Source: Pseudomonadota bacterium
GTDB taxonomy: Bacteria; Desulfobacterota; Desulfobacteria; Desulfobacterales; JAHIVH01
Length of the DNA stretch: 64,000 bases
Assembly: GCA_018816735.1 (NCBI GenBank)
Contig: JAHIVH010000088.1
Location: forward strand, 62,001 to 126,000
Reading direction: 5' to 3'
Below, in pieces: positions 27,699 through 36,772 of this stretch. Positions within the stretch are counted from its first letter, which is position 1, and each line of letters opens with the position of its first letter. Both the position numbers and the translations under genes were made by a program. Under the pieces are notes generated by a model that saw only the letters and a list, made by a program, of their open reading frames with translations, made no database searches and was not told the origin of the DNA.

Positions 27699-30488
27699 CT
27701 TAACGGATTGGATTTCTTTTTCCGCCAACACAAACTTTTTCCAAAGTTCTCTATCTGTATTTCCGGATGCATTCCCCAATTTCAGCCATTCCGAGCGAAT
27801 TGCCCCAACTTGCTTTAATACATTTCTATATGTCGATTTATTGTTTTCCGGTACGAGCACCTCATCTCTGTATACCAGAGAGAGACTGAGCTGCTCATTC
27901 ATGGGAACAGATTTCAAATGTTCAAATTCGAGATCAGGGTTAATGATGCGCGCCAGAAGCTCTGTCTTGGTCAGAAACGATTCCTTCTTTTGGATACAAT
28001 CCAATTTGTCAGCTTCTTTTTCCCTGAATTTTTCTCTCTTTCTGGTGAAAAAATAATCGCACGCATGATGAAACCGTTGCCACAAGTCACGGTCTTTCGG
28101 AGTCTGAAACACACCTGCATTTTTCCATTCCTGCTGAAGCATTTTTAATTGTTCTGTTGCATCCTTCCAGTCATCGGAATCCTTCAATTTCTCAGCCTGA
28201 ACAACAAGCGCTTCTTTTGCTGCATATTGTCTGTTTGCTTCTTCATGATACTTGTCAAAAAACGCATCACAGGATTTTCTGAATCTTTCCCATATCTGAT
28301 CTGAAGACTCTTTGGGTACCGGTCCGATATCTTTCCATTTTTGCTGAAGCCCAATCAGACCACTCCTTATCTGATCATCCGCCACCCCCGCGTCTATTTG
28401 TCCGATCAGTTCTTCCGCCTGTTCACATATATGTTCCTTTTCCTTGAGGTTATATGCATGCTCTCTGCCAATTCTTTCAAAAAACTGATTGCAGGTGCCT
28501 CTGAATTTTTCCCACATGGCATCCCCATACGATTTTGGAATGGGGCCTGTTTGCTTCCACTTTTTTTGAAGATCAATTATTTCTTCAACAACTTTTCCGC
28601 TGTGAGGCTCATTCAAAAGACTTTCGGCCCGATCAAGCAGTGCTTTTTTGATTTCAAGGTTTTCCTGTCTTTCAGTTTCACGCTTTTCATAAAGCGCCCT
28701 GATGCGATTGAAATAATCATCACAACTTTTCCGGAAATCTTCTTTCAAATCCTGTTCCAGCGATACCGGCAACATGCCTATATCATTCCACTCTTCCTGC
28801 AATTTTTTCACTTTTTCAGATGATTCACCTGTGTCATCTTCAGACACGATTGTGTTCACTTCATTTAAAATATCCTTTTTCCGGGCAAGACATATCTCAT
28901 AAATTTTGTCACAAGCCGCTCTGAAACGTTCCCAGATGGCATCAGACTCATCCCGATGGACAGAGCCTGTTTCCTTCCAGGCATTAAACGCATCCCTCAC
29001 CTGGGTTGCCAGCCCGCTCAAATTATTCTGGTCAAAAAGCGCTTCAACAGTTGCGCAAAGCTCTTTTTTAATGTTCAAATTGGCCCATTGTTCCCAGGAC
29101 CGGTTTTCGCGGTGCTCGAACAACTTATCAAAAAACCGGCTGAATGCTTTTTCAATCCGTGGCGTCAATTCTTCCTTGTATCCGGGAACCCGTTCGCCTG
29201 TTTTCTGCCATTCTGCCTTGGCGGACTTTACGATCTGTTCCGCCTCAAAAAACCGCTCGCTCTCACAAGCACTTTCAACCGTTTCCAAGAGCTTTAAGAG
29301 GGCCGCCTTCTGATCATTCTGATCCTTTAGCGCCTGGTCCATGTTTTGTTGATGGTCAGCAATCTTCTCCTGTATCTGTTTCAGCAGCATATTGAATTTG
29401 TCCATGAGCGATTCAGGCCCATCATCATCTGCACCCAAGCGCGCCCATTCACCTGCGATTTCATCCCTCGACGCCACAAGGGATTCCAGATTGTCCTCAT
29501 TCAATAATTGATCAAGTCTATTTATCAGGGTTTGAAGCCGTGCCGATTGTGCCTCTTTCCTCTTCTTTTCAGAAAGATATGTTTTTAAGCACGATTCTAT
29601 CACCTGGATCGCGCTTTTATAATGTTCCATGAAATGAATCCTTTCGGCAGCAGCCAATGCCGAGAGATTCACACACGTCCATTTCTCTTGTGCCCTTTCC
29701 AGCAGGCCGGGTAAAGCGTCACCCGCCATCTCTTTACCACCTGACAGTTCCCTAAGAATTGTTTCAATGGCATTGATGGCATCTTCCCTGTTTTTCCGTT
29801 TCAGATCATTTTCTTCAATATTCGTTTTTGTTTCTTCAGGAACAACGGGTTTTTCTTCCTTTTTAAACAAGCGGTCCCTTTTTATTTCCGCCATTTTTCT
29901 GATTTTCCGGCTGGATGCTTTTTCGGCGACCTGGGACAAATAGGTGGGTGAGGACAATGCTTCCACGATTATCTTCCCTGCCTTGACACCGCAATTCTGT
30001 TCTGCAATTTCTGCAAGCAGGGCTTCATCGGAAATTTTTGAAACAGCAAGGCATTTGACAGACGGATCGTCCATATCGGATGCAATTTTCCAGACCGTTC
30101 TCTGATCCTGTACCCGATCGATAATATTTTTTCTGATAGTGGCATCTTCGCTTTCGAATGCAATTGCAGCCAGGATATCTTCATTTTGGATCGCCCCGAT
30201 CATCAAGCATAGGTTTTCTTTCAGATCTGTTCCATACAACCGGGAAAATCTGTCCACACAGGCTTTTTTCACCTGATCATCCGAGTGATCATCCCTTGCT
30301 ATCTGTTCCAGCAAATCCCTGTCGGAAATTTTTGCGATGGCGGCCATACGAACATGATCATCCGTATCTGACCGGGCAACCGTTTTCAAAATGTCACTAT
30401 TATAATCCCTCAGCTTTTTAACAGCATCCAGCCGAACACCCGGGACACTGTGTTTCCACTTTGGTCGAAAAATATCTGAAAAACCCAT
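27693..30488 (-). CDS. HEAT-like and multi-DUF349 protein
   Basis: 931-residue cytosolic protein without membrane segments. Residues 1-210 consist of short helical HEAT-like repeats (VRLDAVKKLRDYN, VRMAAIAKISDRDLLEQIARDD, VKCLAVSKISDEALLAEIAEQN). From about 300 on there are about seven DUF349 modules, recognisable by the recurring pattern EWK..G.VP.....IWERFR.ACD.FF (for example near KWKQTGPIPKSYGDAMWEKF and KWKDIGPVPKESSDQIWERF). DUF349 proteins are long helical, coiled-coil-like; the family has no settled function. Start ATG 30488. Single gene. Confidence 0.8.
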   Translation of the reverse strand: MGFSDIFRPKWKHSVPGVRLDAVKKLRDYNSDILKTVARSDTDDHVRMAAIAKISDRDLLEQIARDDHSDDQVKKACVDRFSRLYGTDLKENLCLMIGAIQNEDILAAIAFESEDATIRKNIIDRVQDQRTVWKIASDMDDPSVKCLAVSKISDEALLAEIAEQNCGVKAGKIIVEALSSPTYLSQVAEKASSRKIRKMAEIKRDRLFKKEEKPVVPEETKTNIEENDLKRKNREDAINAIETILRELSGGKEMAGDALPGLLERAQEKWTCVNLSALAAAERIHFMEHYKSAIQVIESCLKTYLSEKKRKEAQSARLQTLINRLDQLLNEDNLESLVASRDEIAGEWARLGADDDGPESLMDKFNMLLKQIQEKIADHQQNMDQALKDQNDQKAALLKLLETVESACESERFFEAEQIVKSAKAEWQKTGERVPGYKEELTPRIEKAFSRFFDKLFEHRENRSWEQWANLNIKKELCATVEALFDQNNLSGLATQVRDAFNAWKETGSVHRDESDAIWERFRAACDKIYEICLARKKDILNEVNTIVSEDDTGESSEKVKKLQEEWNDIGMLPVSLEQDLKEDFRKSCDDYFNRIRALYEKRETERQENLEIKKALLDRAESLLNEPHSGKVVEEIIDLQKKWKQTGPIPKSYGDAMWEKFRGTCNQFFERIGREHAYNLKEKEHICEQAEELIGQIDAGVADDQIRSGLIGLQQKWKDIGPVPKESSDQIWERFRKSCDAFFDKYHEEANRQYAAKEALVVQAEKLKDSDDWKDATEQLKMLQQEWKNAGVFQTPKDRDLWQRFHHACDYFFTRKREKFREKEADKLDCIQKKESFLTKTELLARIINPDLEFEHLKSVPMNEQLSLSLVYRDEVLVPENNKSTYRNVLKQVGAIRSEWLKLGNASGNTDRELWKKFVLAEKEIQSVKL

Positions 30489-30756
30489 GAATATCTATCC
30501 GTTATCTTATGGAGTCCGGTGAAAATGCGCCATGTACTTTAAACGCAATAAAAATACTATTGGAATATTTATGTTATAAAAATATTTCTTGAAAGAAAAA
30601 GTGTAAATTATTCATCCATTCCATGAAAAATCAAGCAGAATCCGTTTTTTTTTCGAATCACAAATGAAGTATTGAAAGACAACATGGTAACTGATAATTA
30701 ATACTATTTTTCAAATGGGGCAATAAAGGTTGATACACTATTGGAAAGGATACCAA

Positions 30757-32010
30757 ATGGGGGAATGTGAAAACACACCCTTAAAAATCTGCATGCTGAG
30801 TTACAGAAGCAACCCTCACTGTGGTGGCCAAGGGGTCTATGTCAGAAATTTAACCAAAGCGCTGAGAGATATCGGACATCAGGTGGAGGTAATTGCAGGT
30901 CCCCCTGATCCCCTGCTTCATGATGGGGTCAAGCTTTCGATGCTAAACTGCCTGGACCTTTATAATGCAGAAAATCCTTTTCGTACACCGACAGTCAAAG
31001 AACTCTCAAATCCGATTAACTTCATGGAATGGATTAGCGTCTCAACAATGGGATTTCCGGAACCGTTCACATTCGGTTTAAGGGCATATCAGTTTCTCAG
31101 GAATAAATTCCGGGATTATGATATTGTGCATGACAATCAGTGCCTGTCATATGGTTTGCTCGCCATTCAGAAATTTGTCCCCACACTTGCAACGATTCAC
31201 CATCCAATTACCGTAGACCGGCAACTGGCCGTAAGAAGTGTCCGTTCCCTTGCAAAAAAAATGAAATACATGAGATGGTATTCCTTTATCGGCATGCAGA
31301 AAAGGGTTTCCAGGAGACTCTCCAAAATCATTACTGTGTCTGAATTTTCAAAACAGGATATCAGCAAGGATTTCAAAATACCGGTAAATAAATTCCATGT
31401 TGTCCCAAACGGTATTGACACCCAAACATTTTATCCCATTCCTGAAATTAAAAGAAAACCGAACACGCTCATTGTTACAAACAGTGCCGATACAGCGTTA
31501 AAAGGATTATACTACCTGCTTCAGGCTGTGCACGATGTATCCGGCTTCAGAAAAATCAGGCTCACGGTTATTGGCACACCCAAAAAAAATGGCGGCATCG
31601 TCAAGCTGATCCGCCAGTTGGGTATCGGAAACCTCGTCCATTTTACGGGAAGAATATCTGATGAGGCATTTGTTCAGCAATATGCCATGTCAGCTGTGGC
31701 GGTTGTGCCTTCGCTTTACGAAGGATTCGGTCTGCCTGTTGGCGAAGCCATGGCATGCGGTATTCCTGTTATCAGCACAACAGGCGGCGCTTTGCCAGAG
31801 GTTGCAGGTGATGCGGCGGTTCTCGTTCCCCCTGGGGATCCAAAGGCGTTGTCAAAGGCCATTATCGATCTTTTTGACAATCCCCAAAAAGCGGAGAAAC
31901 TGGGTCAGGCCGGTTACAAAAGGGTCCATGAGCAGTTCACATGGAAAAATGCGGCATTAAAAACCATAGACGCGTACAAAGAGGCCATCTGTGATCACCG
32001 TCGACCTTAA
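30757..32010 (+). CDS. Family 4 glycosyltransferase
   Basis: GT-B fold glycosyltransferase of 417 residues, probably at the cytosolic face of the membrane. N-terminal acceptor domain begins KICMLSYRSNPHCGGQGVYVRNLTKAL; C-terminal donor domain has the E-x7-E motif in PSLYEGFGLPVGEAMACGIPV followed by GGALPEVAGDAAVLVPPGD. Sugar and acceptor unknown. The frame can start at TTG 30730, but ATG 30757 has AAAGGA six bases before it. It overlaps the following methyltransferase by 20 bases, so both act in one pathway, perhaps a surface glycan or lipid. Confidence 0.87.
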   Translation: MGECENTPLKICMLSYRSNPHCGGQGVYVRNLTKALRDIGHQVEVIAGPPDPLLHDGVKLSMLNCLDLYNAENPFRTPTVKELSNPINFMEWISVSTMGFPEPFTFGLRAYQFLRNKFRDYDIVHDNQCLSYGLLAIQKFVPTLATIHHPITVDRQLAVRSVRSLAKKMKYMRWYSFIGMQKRVSRRLSKIITVSEFSKQDISKDFKIPVNKFHVVPNGIDTQTFYPIPEIKRKPNTLIVTNSADTALKGLYYLLQAVHDVSGFRKIRLTVIGTPKKNGGIVKLIRQLGIGNLVHFTGRISDEAFVQQYAMSAVAVVPSLYEGFGLPVGEAMACGIPVISTTGGALPEVAGDAAVLVPPGDPKALSKAIIDLFDNPQKAEKLGQAGYKRVHEQFTWKNAALKTIDAYKEAICDHRRP

Positions 32011-32707
32011 AAAACTGAATATCAAGAGCGGATTTAAAATTCTGGATATCGGATGCGGCGAAGGACGGCATACTGGCGCGGTTTATGAATATGAAGGCGT
32101 TATTGCCGTTGGTGCGGACATCAATTTCAAAGACCTTCTGAAAGCCAGAGAAAGACTTCAATTTCACGATGAGATAGGCGCTCATGGCGGTGGGGCCTGG
32201 AATCTTTCAGTGGCGGATATCACCCGGCTCCCTTTTAAAAATAACACGTTTGATATTGTTATTTGTTCGGAAGTTTTAGAGCATGTCCCTGAAGAAAAAA
32301 AGGCAGCTCGGGAAATCATCAGAATTCTCAAACCCGGTGGCGATCTTGTGGTCAGCGTGCCCAGATACTGGCCTGAAAAAATATGCTGGTTCCTTTCAAC
32401 AGAATATCACTCGGTAGAGCATGGCCATATCCGCATTTATAAAACAAGGAAACTGGTTCGTCTTCTTGAAAAGGAAGGGGTCAAAAAGTGGGGGTTTCAT
32501 TTTGCCCACAGTCTCCACTCCCCATACTGGTGGCTGAAGTGCCTTGTGGGGCCGTCGCGCGAAGATTCCCTGTTTGTGAATCTTTACCATCGGTTTCTCA
32601 CCTGGGATATCATGAAGAAACCGTTTATGACCTTATTTCTGGACAGGTTGCTCAATCCTTTCTTTGGAAAAAGCATTGTGATTTATTTAAAAAAAATGGG
32701 CAGATGA
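31991..32707 (+). CDS. SAM-dependent class I methyltransferase
   Basis: 238-residue methyltransferase. SAM motif I ILDIGCGEGRHTG at about 17-29, acidic residue in VGADINF, post-motif region ADITRLPFKNNTFDIVICSEVLEHV, and motif III ILKPGGDLVVSVP. The C-terminal 90 residues are aromatic-rich and could bind a lipid-like acceptor. Start GTG 31991 lies inside the glycosyltransferase gene, indicating coupled translation. Substrate not identifiable. Confidence 0.85.
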   Translation: MITVDLKKLNIKSGFKILDIGCGEGRHTGAVYEYEGVIAVGADINFKDLLKARERLQFHDEIGAHGGGAWNLSVADITRLPFKNNTFDIVICSEVLEHVPEEKKAAREIIRILKPGGDLVVSVPRYWPEKICWFLSTEYHSVEHGHIRIYKTRKLVRLLEKEGVKKWGFHFAHSLHSPYWWLKCLVGPSREDSLFVNLYHRFLTWDIMKKPFMTLFLDRLLNPFFGKSIVIYLKKMGR

Positions 32708-32767
32708 AAAAAACCATGCAGGTTTACAGCGCTTAAAAACCAAAGGATATTCGTTAAAAATAACAAA

Positions 32768-33826
32768 ATGATTTCACTATACCCGAAAAATGATAAAGAC
32801 CAGAAAATTCGCATCAAGCGTTTCCTGATGGCGGCATCTTCCTATCTGGTTTTTGCCCTCCTGATCCTTTATTGCTATTATCTGGGTATCTACAGAATGC
32901 CGTTTGCCCTGACCATATCCTGGTTCGTTTTTGTCGTCTTGATGAATGTTGTGTTTTACAGTATTTTCCGCCTGGGCATCAACCTGAGGTTTAAAGATAA
33001 AAGCCTCACCATGTTTCAGATTGCAGCAGCCACACTCGTCACCATGGTGACACTTTACTTCCTGGATCAGGTGAGGGGGGCAGGCCTTCTCTTTTATATC
33101 GTCAGTTTTTCATTTGGCATCTTCAGACTGCAGGTAAGGCAATTTCTGATATTGGCCATTTTTGCTCTTTTGGGTTACCTGATTATCATCTTGCTCCTCA
33201 TGAAGTTTGAACCGGACCGGATTCATTTCAAAATTGAAGTTATCCGGTTGATCGTGCTTGCGGTGGTGCTTTTATGGTTTTCGTTTCTTGGCGGATATTT
33301 AAGCCGTCTCAGACAAAAAGTGGAGCATCTGGCAACCAATGACCCGCTGACAGGCGTATACAACCGGAGGCAGCTTTTCAGGCTTCTCGAGCGGGAAAAA
33401 TCCCTGGCAAGCAGAGGTCATTCCCCATTTGCGCTCTGTATCCTGGACATCGACCAGTTTAAAAACGTAAACGACACATTTGGCCATCAGGCCGGTGATA
33501 CGGTACTTTCGAGTATTGCCACGATCGTAAACAAAAATTTGAGAAAAATAGACCATCTTGCCAGATATGGCGGAGAAGAATTTACAATGATCCTTTCCTA
33601 CCCGGATATCATTGATGCCATCAAATGCGCGGAGAGAATAAAAAACATCATCTCCTCCCACACATTTCATCATAACGGCAAAGTGATTTCCGTAACCGTG
33701 TCCATCGGCGTAACCATTTTCAAACCGGATGAAAACATCGAAGCCACCCTCTCAAGGGCGGACAAGGCACTTTATCAGGCAAAAGAAAATGGCCGAAACC
33801 TTGTGGAATATCTGGTTCCGGATTAG
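32768..33826 (+). CDS. Membrane diguanylate cyclase (GGDEF)
   Basis: 352 residues. Residues 15-180 carry about six membrane segments with no known sensor domain name, then a GGDEF domain: DPLTGVYNRRQL, DIDQFKNVNDTFGHQAGD, and the active site written GGEEF. An RxxD inhibitory site (RKID) lies five residues before GGEEF, so product feedback is expected. It makes c-di-GMP from two GTP. It lies 60 bases after the methyltransferase on the same strand and may belong to that operon, which would tie a surface glycan or lipid to c-di-GMP signalling. Confidence 0.9.
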   Translation: MISLYPKNDKDQKIRIKRFLMAASSYLVFALLILYCYYLGIYRMPFALTISWFVFVVLMNVVFYSIFRLGINLRFKDKSLTMFQIAAATLVTMVTLYFLDQVRGAGLLFYIVSFSFGIFRLQVRQFLILAIFALLGYLIIILLLMKFEPDRIHFKIEVIRLIVLAVVLLWFSFLGGYLSRLRQKVEHLATNDPLTGVYNRRQLFRLLEREKSLASRGHSPFALCILDIDQFKNVNDTFGHQAGDTVLSSIATIVNKNLRKIDHLARYGGEEFTMILSYPDIIDAIKCAERIKNIISSHTFHHNGKVISVTVSIGVTIFKPDENIEATLSRADKALYQAKENGRNLVEYLVPD

Positions 33827-33900
33827 CCCCCTCCTTTTCAATCAACCCCGATTCACAAATACTCACCGGTGTTAAAAAATGATTGACAACATGATCCTGA

Positions 33901-33929
33901 TATAATAATTCGAAAGTTATCGAATTATT
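33901..33929 (+). promoter_or_regulatory. Extended -10 promoter overlapped by a perfect dyad
   Basis: TGATATAAT (33898-33906) is an extended -10 element. Overlapping it, AATAATTCGA (33904-33913) and TCGAATTATT (33920-33929) form a perfect ten-base inverted repeat with a six-base spacer. A protein bound there would block the promoter of the nitroreductase gene that starts at 33991. Confidence 0.55.
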
Positions 33930-33990
33930 GAAATTAATCATCACCCATTTCGGTTTTTACCGGAATTTTAACAGTGAAGGGGTCTCTACC

Positions 33991-34854
33991 ATGATCGAGA
34001 ATCAAACGATAACCGAAGCCATTCAGAAAAGATATTCATGCCGGACATACACCGGAAGCGCGATCGATCCTGGCACCCGCCAACGCCTGGACGCGTTTGT
34101 TCTGGAAAATACAAAAAGCCCTTTTGGCAGTCGTATGAGATTCAAACTGATCACCGCCACGCCTGAAAATACAAAAGCCTTAAAAGGCTTAGGAACCTAT
34201 GGCATGATCAAAGGCGCTTCCGGATTTATAATCGGGGCAGTTGAAAAAGCGCCGCAAGATTTGGAGGACTATGGGTATGCCATGGAAGCCATCATCCTCT
34301 ATGCCACACAACTTGGCATAGGAACCTGCTGGCTCGGAGGGACATTCGCCAAAAGCGTGTTTGCAAAAAAAATTTCAGCAGGAACCCATGAAACAGTACC
34401 GGCAGTCGTGGCAACTGGAAATATCGCCCCAAAAAAACGATTGACTGAAAAAATTGTCCGCTGGGGTGCCAGGGCATCAACACGAAAACCATGGTCATCC
34501 CTGTTTTTTCATGAAAATTTTGAAACCCCTATAGAAAGTGAGGAGGCAGGCGAATACCAGACACCGCTTGAAATGATTCGTATTGCACCGTCCGCCTCCA
34601 ACAATCAACCCTGGCGTGTGGTCAGGGACAAGACCGCCTTTCATTTCTTTCTTCAACGGACGAACGGATATTTTGAAAGAAATAACAAATACTTCGGCAT
34701 GGCTGACATGCAACGCATAGATATGGGCATCGCCATGTGCCATTTCGAGCTTGCATGCCGGGAATTGAATCTCGGAGGAGAATGGATTTCAAGAGCGCCG
34801 GATATCCAAATTACAGCCCCACAAACAACCTATGTAACAAGCTGGGGGGTATAG
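33991..34854 (+). CDS. Nitroreductase-family protein
   Basis: FMN-type nitroreductase-fold protein of 287 residues. N-terminal IQKRYSCRTYTGSAID and the central YAMEAIILYATQLGIGTCWLGG match the family; a second nitroreductase-like motif appears at MIRIAPSASNNQPWRVV, as in the subgroup where two half-modules are repeated. No membrane segments. Start ATG 33991 has AAGGGG eight bases before it; the longer open frame starts inside the promoter dyad. Redox substrate unknown. The palindromic promoter suggests repression by a regulator encoded elsewhere. Confidence 0.8.
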   Translation: MIENQTITEAIQKRYSCRTYTGSAIDPGTRQRLDAFVLENTKSPFGSRMRFKLITATPENTKALKGLGTYGMIKGASGFIIGAVEKAPQDLEDYGYAMEAIILYATQLGIGTCWLGGTFAKSVFAKKISAGTHETVPAVVATGNIAPKKRLTEKIVRWGARASTRKPWSSLFFHENFETPIESEEAGEYQTPLEMIRIAPSASNNQPWRVVRDKTAFHFFLQRTNGYFERNNKYFGMADMQRIDMGIAMCHFELACRELNLGGEWISRAPDIQITAPQTTYVTSWGV

Positions 34855-34862
34855 ATGCCATC

Positions 34863-36755
34863 TCAAGGTCTGTCCAGAAGTTCCTGAACATCATGCTGCA
34901 ACCCTGCTGCCGTAACCTTTCCAGGACCTATTGGCGCGCCAACTTTCAGTTCCACTTTGGACCAGAATCGTTTGGGTCTGCCCTGCATGGCGTTTCCGGA
35001 TTCATGACTGAAAAAACTGCCCCAAAGGCCCTTTAGTGCAAGGGGAATCACAGGAACCGGATCACGACCGATTATTTTTTCGATACCGGGCTTGAATTCG
35101 GAAAGCTTGCCGTCTTTCGTAAGCTGGCCCTCCGGGAAGATACAGACAATTTCTCCGTCTTTGAGATTCATTGAAATTTTTTCAAATGCCTGATTATAGG
35201 TTTCCGGATCTTTTTCTTTTGAGGTGATGGGAATCGCTTTCCCTGTCCTGAAAATATAATTCAGAACCGGCATTCGGTAGATCGGCTCAAACATGACAAA
35301 ACGGACCGGCCGTCTTAGCGAACCGGCAATGATCAGGGCATCCACAAAGCTTACGTGATTGCAGACAAGAACGGCGGGCCCTTCATCCGGAATGATTGAA
35401 AGTCCGGCATGGCGAACCCGATACATGGTGTGGGTCAGGATCCAGATGATGAACCGGATGACAAATTCCGGAACGACCCCATAAATATAAATCGCCACAA
35501 CAATATTCATGATGGCAATGACCAGAAAAAACTGAGGGATGGTAAGCCCCATCACGCCGATGAAAAGAGCGCCTGCCACCGTCGCGATCACCATCAAAAG
35601 GGCGTTTAAAATATTGTTGGCGGCAATCACCCGTGCCCGGTATTCCGGCTCGGTACGGATCTGAATGAAGGATAAAAGCGGTACACTGTAGAATCCGCCG
35701 AAAATACCGATCAGGATGAGATCCGAAAGGACTCTCACCCCGCCTGCTGTATTCAGAAATTCCCTGATCCCCATGAGATAGGAGATGGCTGGTGTCTTGT
35801 AGGCAAAAAAGAGGTCGATGCCAAAAATGGAAAGTCCAATCGACCCTAAGGGGACCAGCCCCAGTTCCACTTTTTTCCCGGAAAGTCTTTCACAAAGAAG
35901 GGACCCGATACCGATACCGATGGAAAACATGGTTAAAAGAAGGGTAAGAACGCTTTCAGCCCCCTTCAGCACATCCTTTGTATAGATCGGAAGCTGGGTC
36001 AGATAGGCCAGGCCCAGAAACCAGAACCATGAAATGGCCAGAATCGATAAAAAGACGGAATGAACTTTCCGGCCGTATTGAATGGTTGTAAATGTTTGGG
36101 AAAACAGGTTAAAATTGACCTTCATGTCCGGAATCGGCGGCGCTGCCCTTGGAATATAAAGACTCGACAGAAAGCCCAAAAAAGCAATGATCAGAACGGC
36201 GGCACTGCCGATAATCATGCCGCTTTCCATCTGTCCCAGCACGCCACCTGCGATCGTTCCCAAAAGAATCGAGACAAATGTGCCCATTTCCACCATGGCG
36301 TTTCCGCCCACAACCTCAGAAGGTTTGAGATGCTGGGGAATAATGCTGTATTTCAACGGCCCGAAAAATGTCGATTGCGCCCCCATGAGAAACAGAAAGA
36401 AAAGCAGCAGATAAACATTCTGCAAATAAAACGCCACACTCCCGCCTGCCATGATCAGTATTTCAACGAACTTGATCCGTTTGATCAACATCGATTTTTC
36501 ATATTTATCGGCAATCTGCCCGGCCAGCGCGGAAAAAAGAAAAAAGGGCAGAATAAACAACCCTGCAGCCACATTGATCAGGGTGTTTGATCCGGTTGCC
36601 ATATTGCGGCTGAACGTATAGGCGATTAAAATGATCAGTACATTTTTGAACACATTGTCGTTAAAAGCGCCCAAAAACTGAGTGAGAAAAAACGGTGCAA
36701 ACCGTTTTGTTCCCAATAAGGCAAACTGCCCCCTTTCCTTCAGATCTTCGCTCAC
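34863..36755 (-). CDS. MFS transporter fused to a PlsC-type acyltransferase
   Basis: 630-residue membrane protein. Residues 15-410: twelve-segment MFS domain with FFLTQFLGAFNDNVFKNVLIIL at its start, the signature of LplT-type lysophospholipid flippases. Residues 430-630: PlsC acyltransferase with NHVSFVDA (NHxxxxD) and FPEGQLTKDG. Together this is Aas-like, but the acyl-ACP synthetase domain of full Aas fusions is absent. It likely imports and re-acylates lysophospholipids. The frame can start at TTG 36776, overlapping the upstream stop; GTG 36755 with GAGG eight bases before it fits better. It is coupled to the acetyl-CoA synthetase gene upstream. Confidence 0.85.
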   Translation of the reverse strand: MSEDLKERGQFALLGTKRFAPFFLTQFLGAFNDNVFKNVLIILIAYTFSRNMATGSNTLINVAAGLFILPFFLFSALAGQIADKYEKSMLIKRIKFVEILIMAGGSVAFYLQNVYLLLFFLFLMGAQSTFFGPLKYSIIPQHLKPSEVVGGNAMVEMGTFVSILLGTIAGGVLGQMESGMIIGSAAVLIIAFLGFLSSLYIPRAAPPIPDMKVNFNLFSQTFTTIQYGRKVHSVFLSILAISWFWFLGLAYLTQLPIYTKDVLKGAESVLTLLLTMFSIGIGIGSLLCERLSGKKVELGLVPLGSIGLSIFGIDLFFAYKTPAISYLMGIREFLNTAGGVRVLSDLILIGIFGGFYSVPLLSFIQIRTEPEYRARVIAANNILNALLMVIATVAGALFIGVMGLTIPQFFLVIAIMNIVVAIYIYGVVPEFVIRFIIWILTHTMYRVRHAGLSIIPDEGPAVLVCNHVSFVDALIIAGSLRRPVRFVMFEPIYRMPVLNYIFRTGKAIPITSKEKDPETYNQAFEKISMNLKDGEIVCIFPEGQLTKDGKLSEFKPGIEKIIGRDPVPVIPLALKGLWGSFFSHESGNAMQGRPKRFWSKVELKVGAPIGPGKVTAAGLQHDVQELLDRP

Positions 36756-36772
36756 AACGCTATCCTCAAAAA

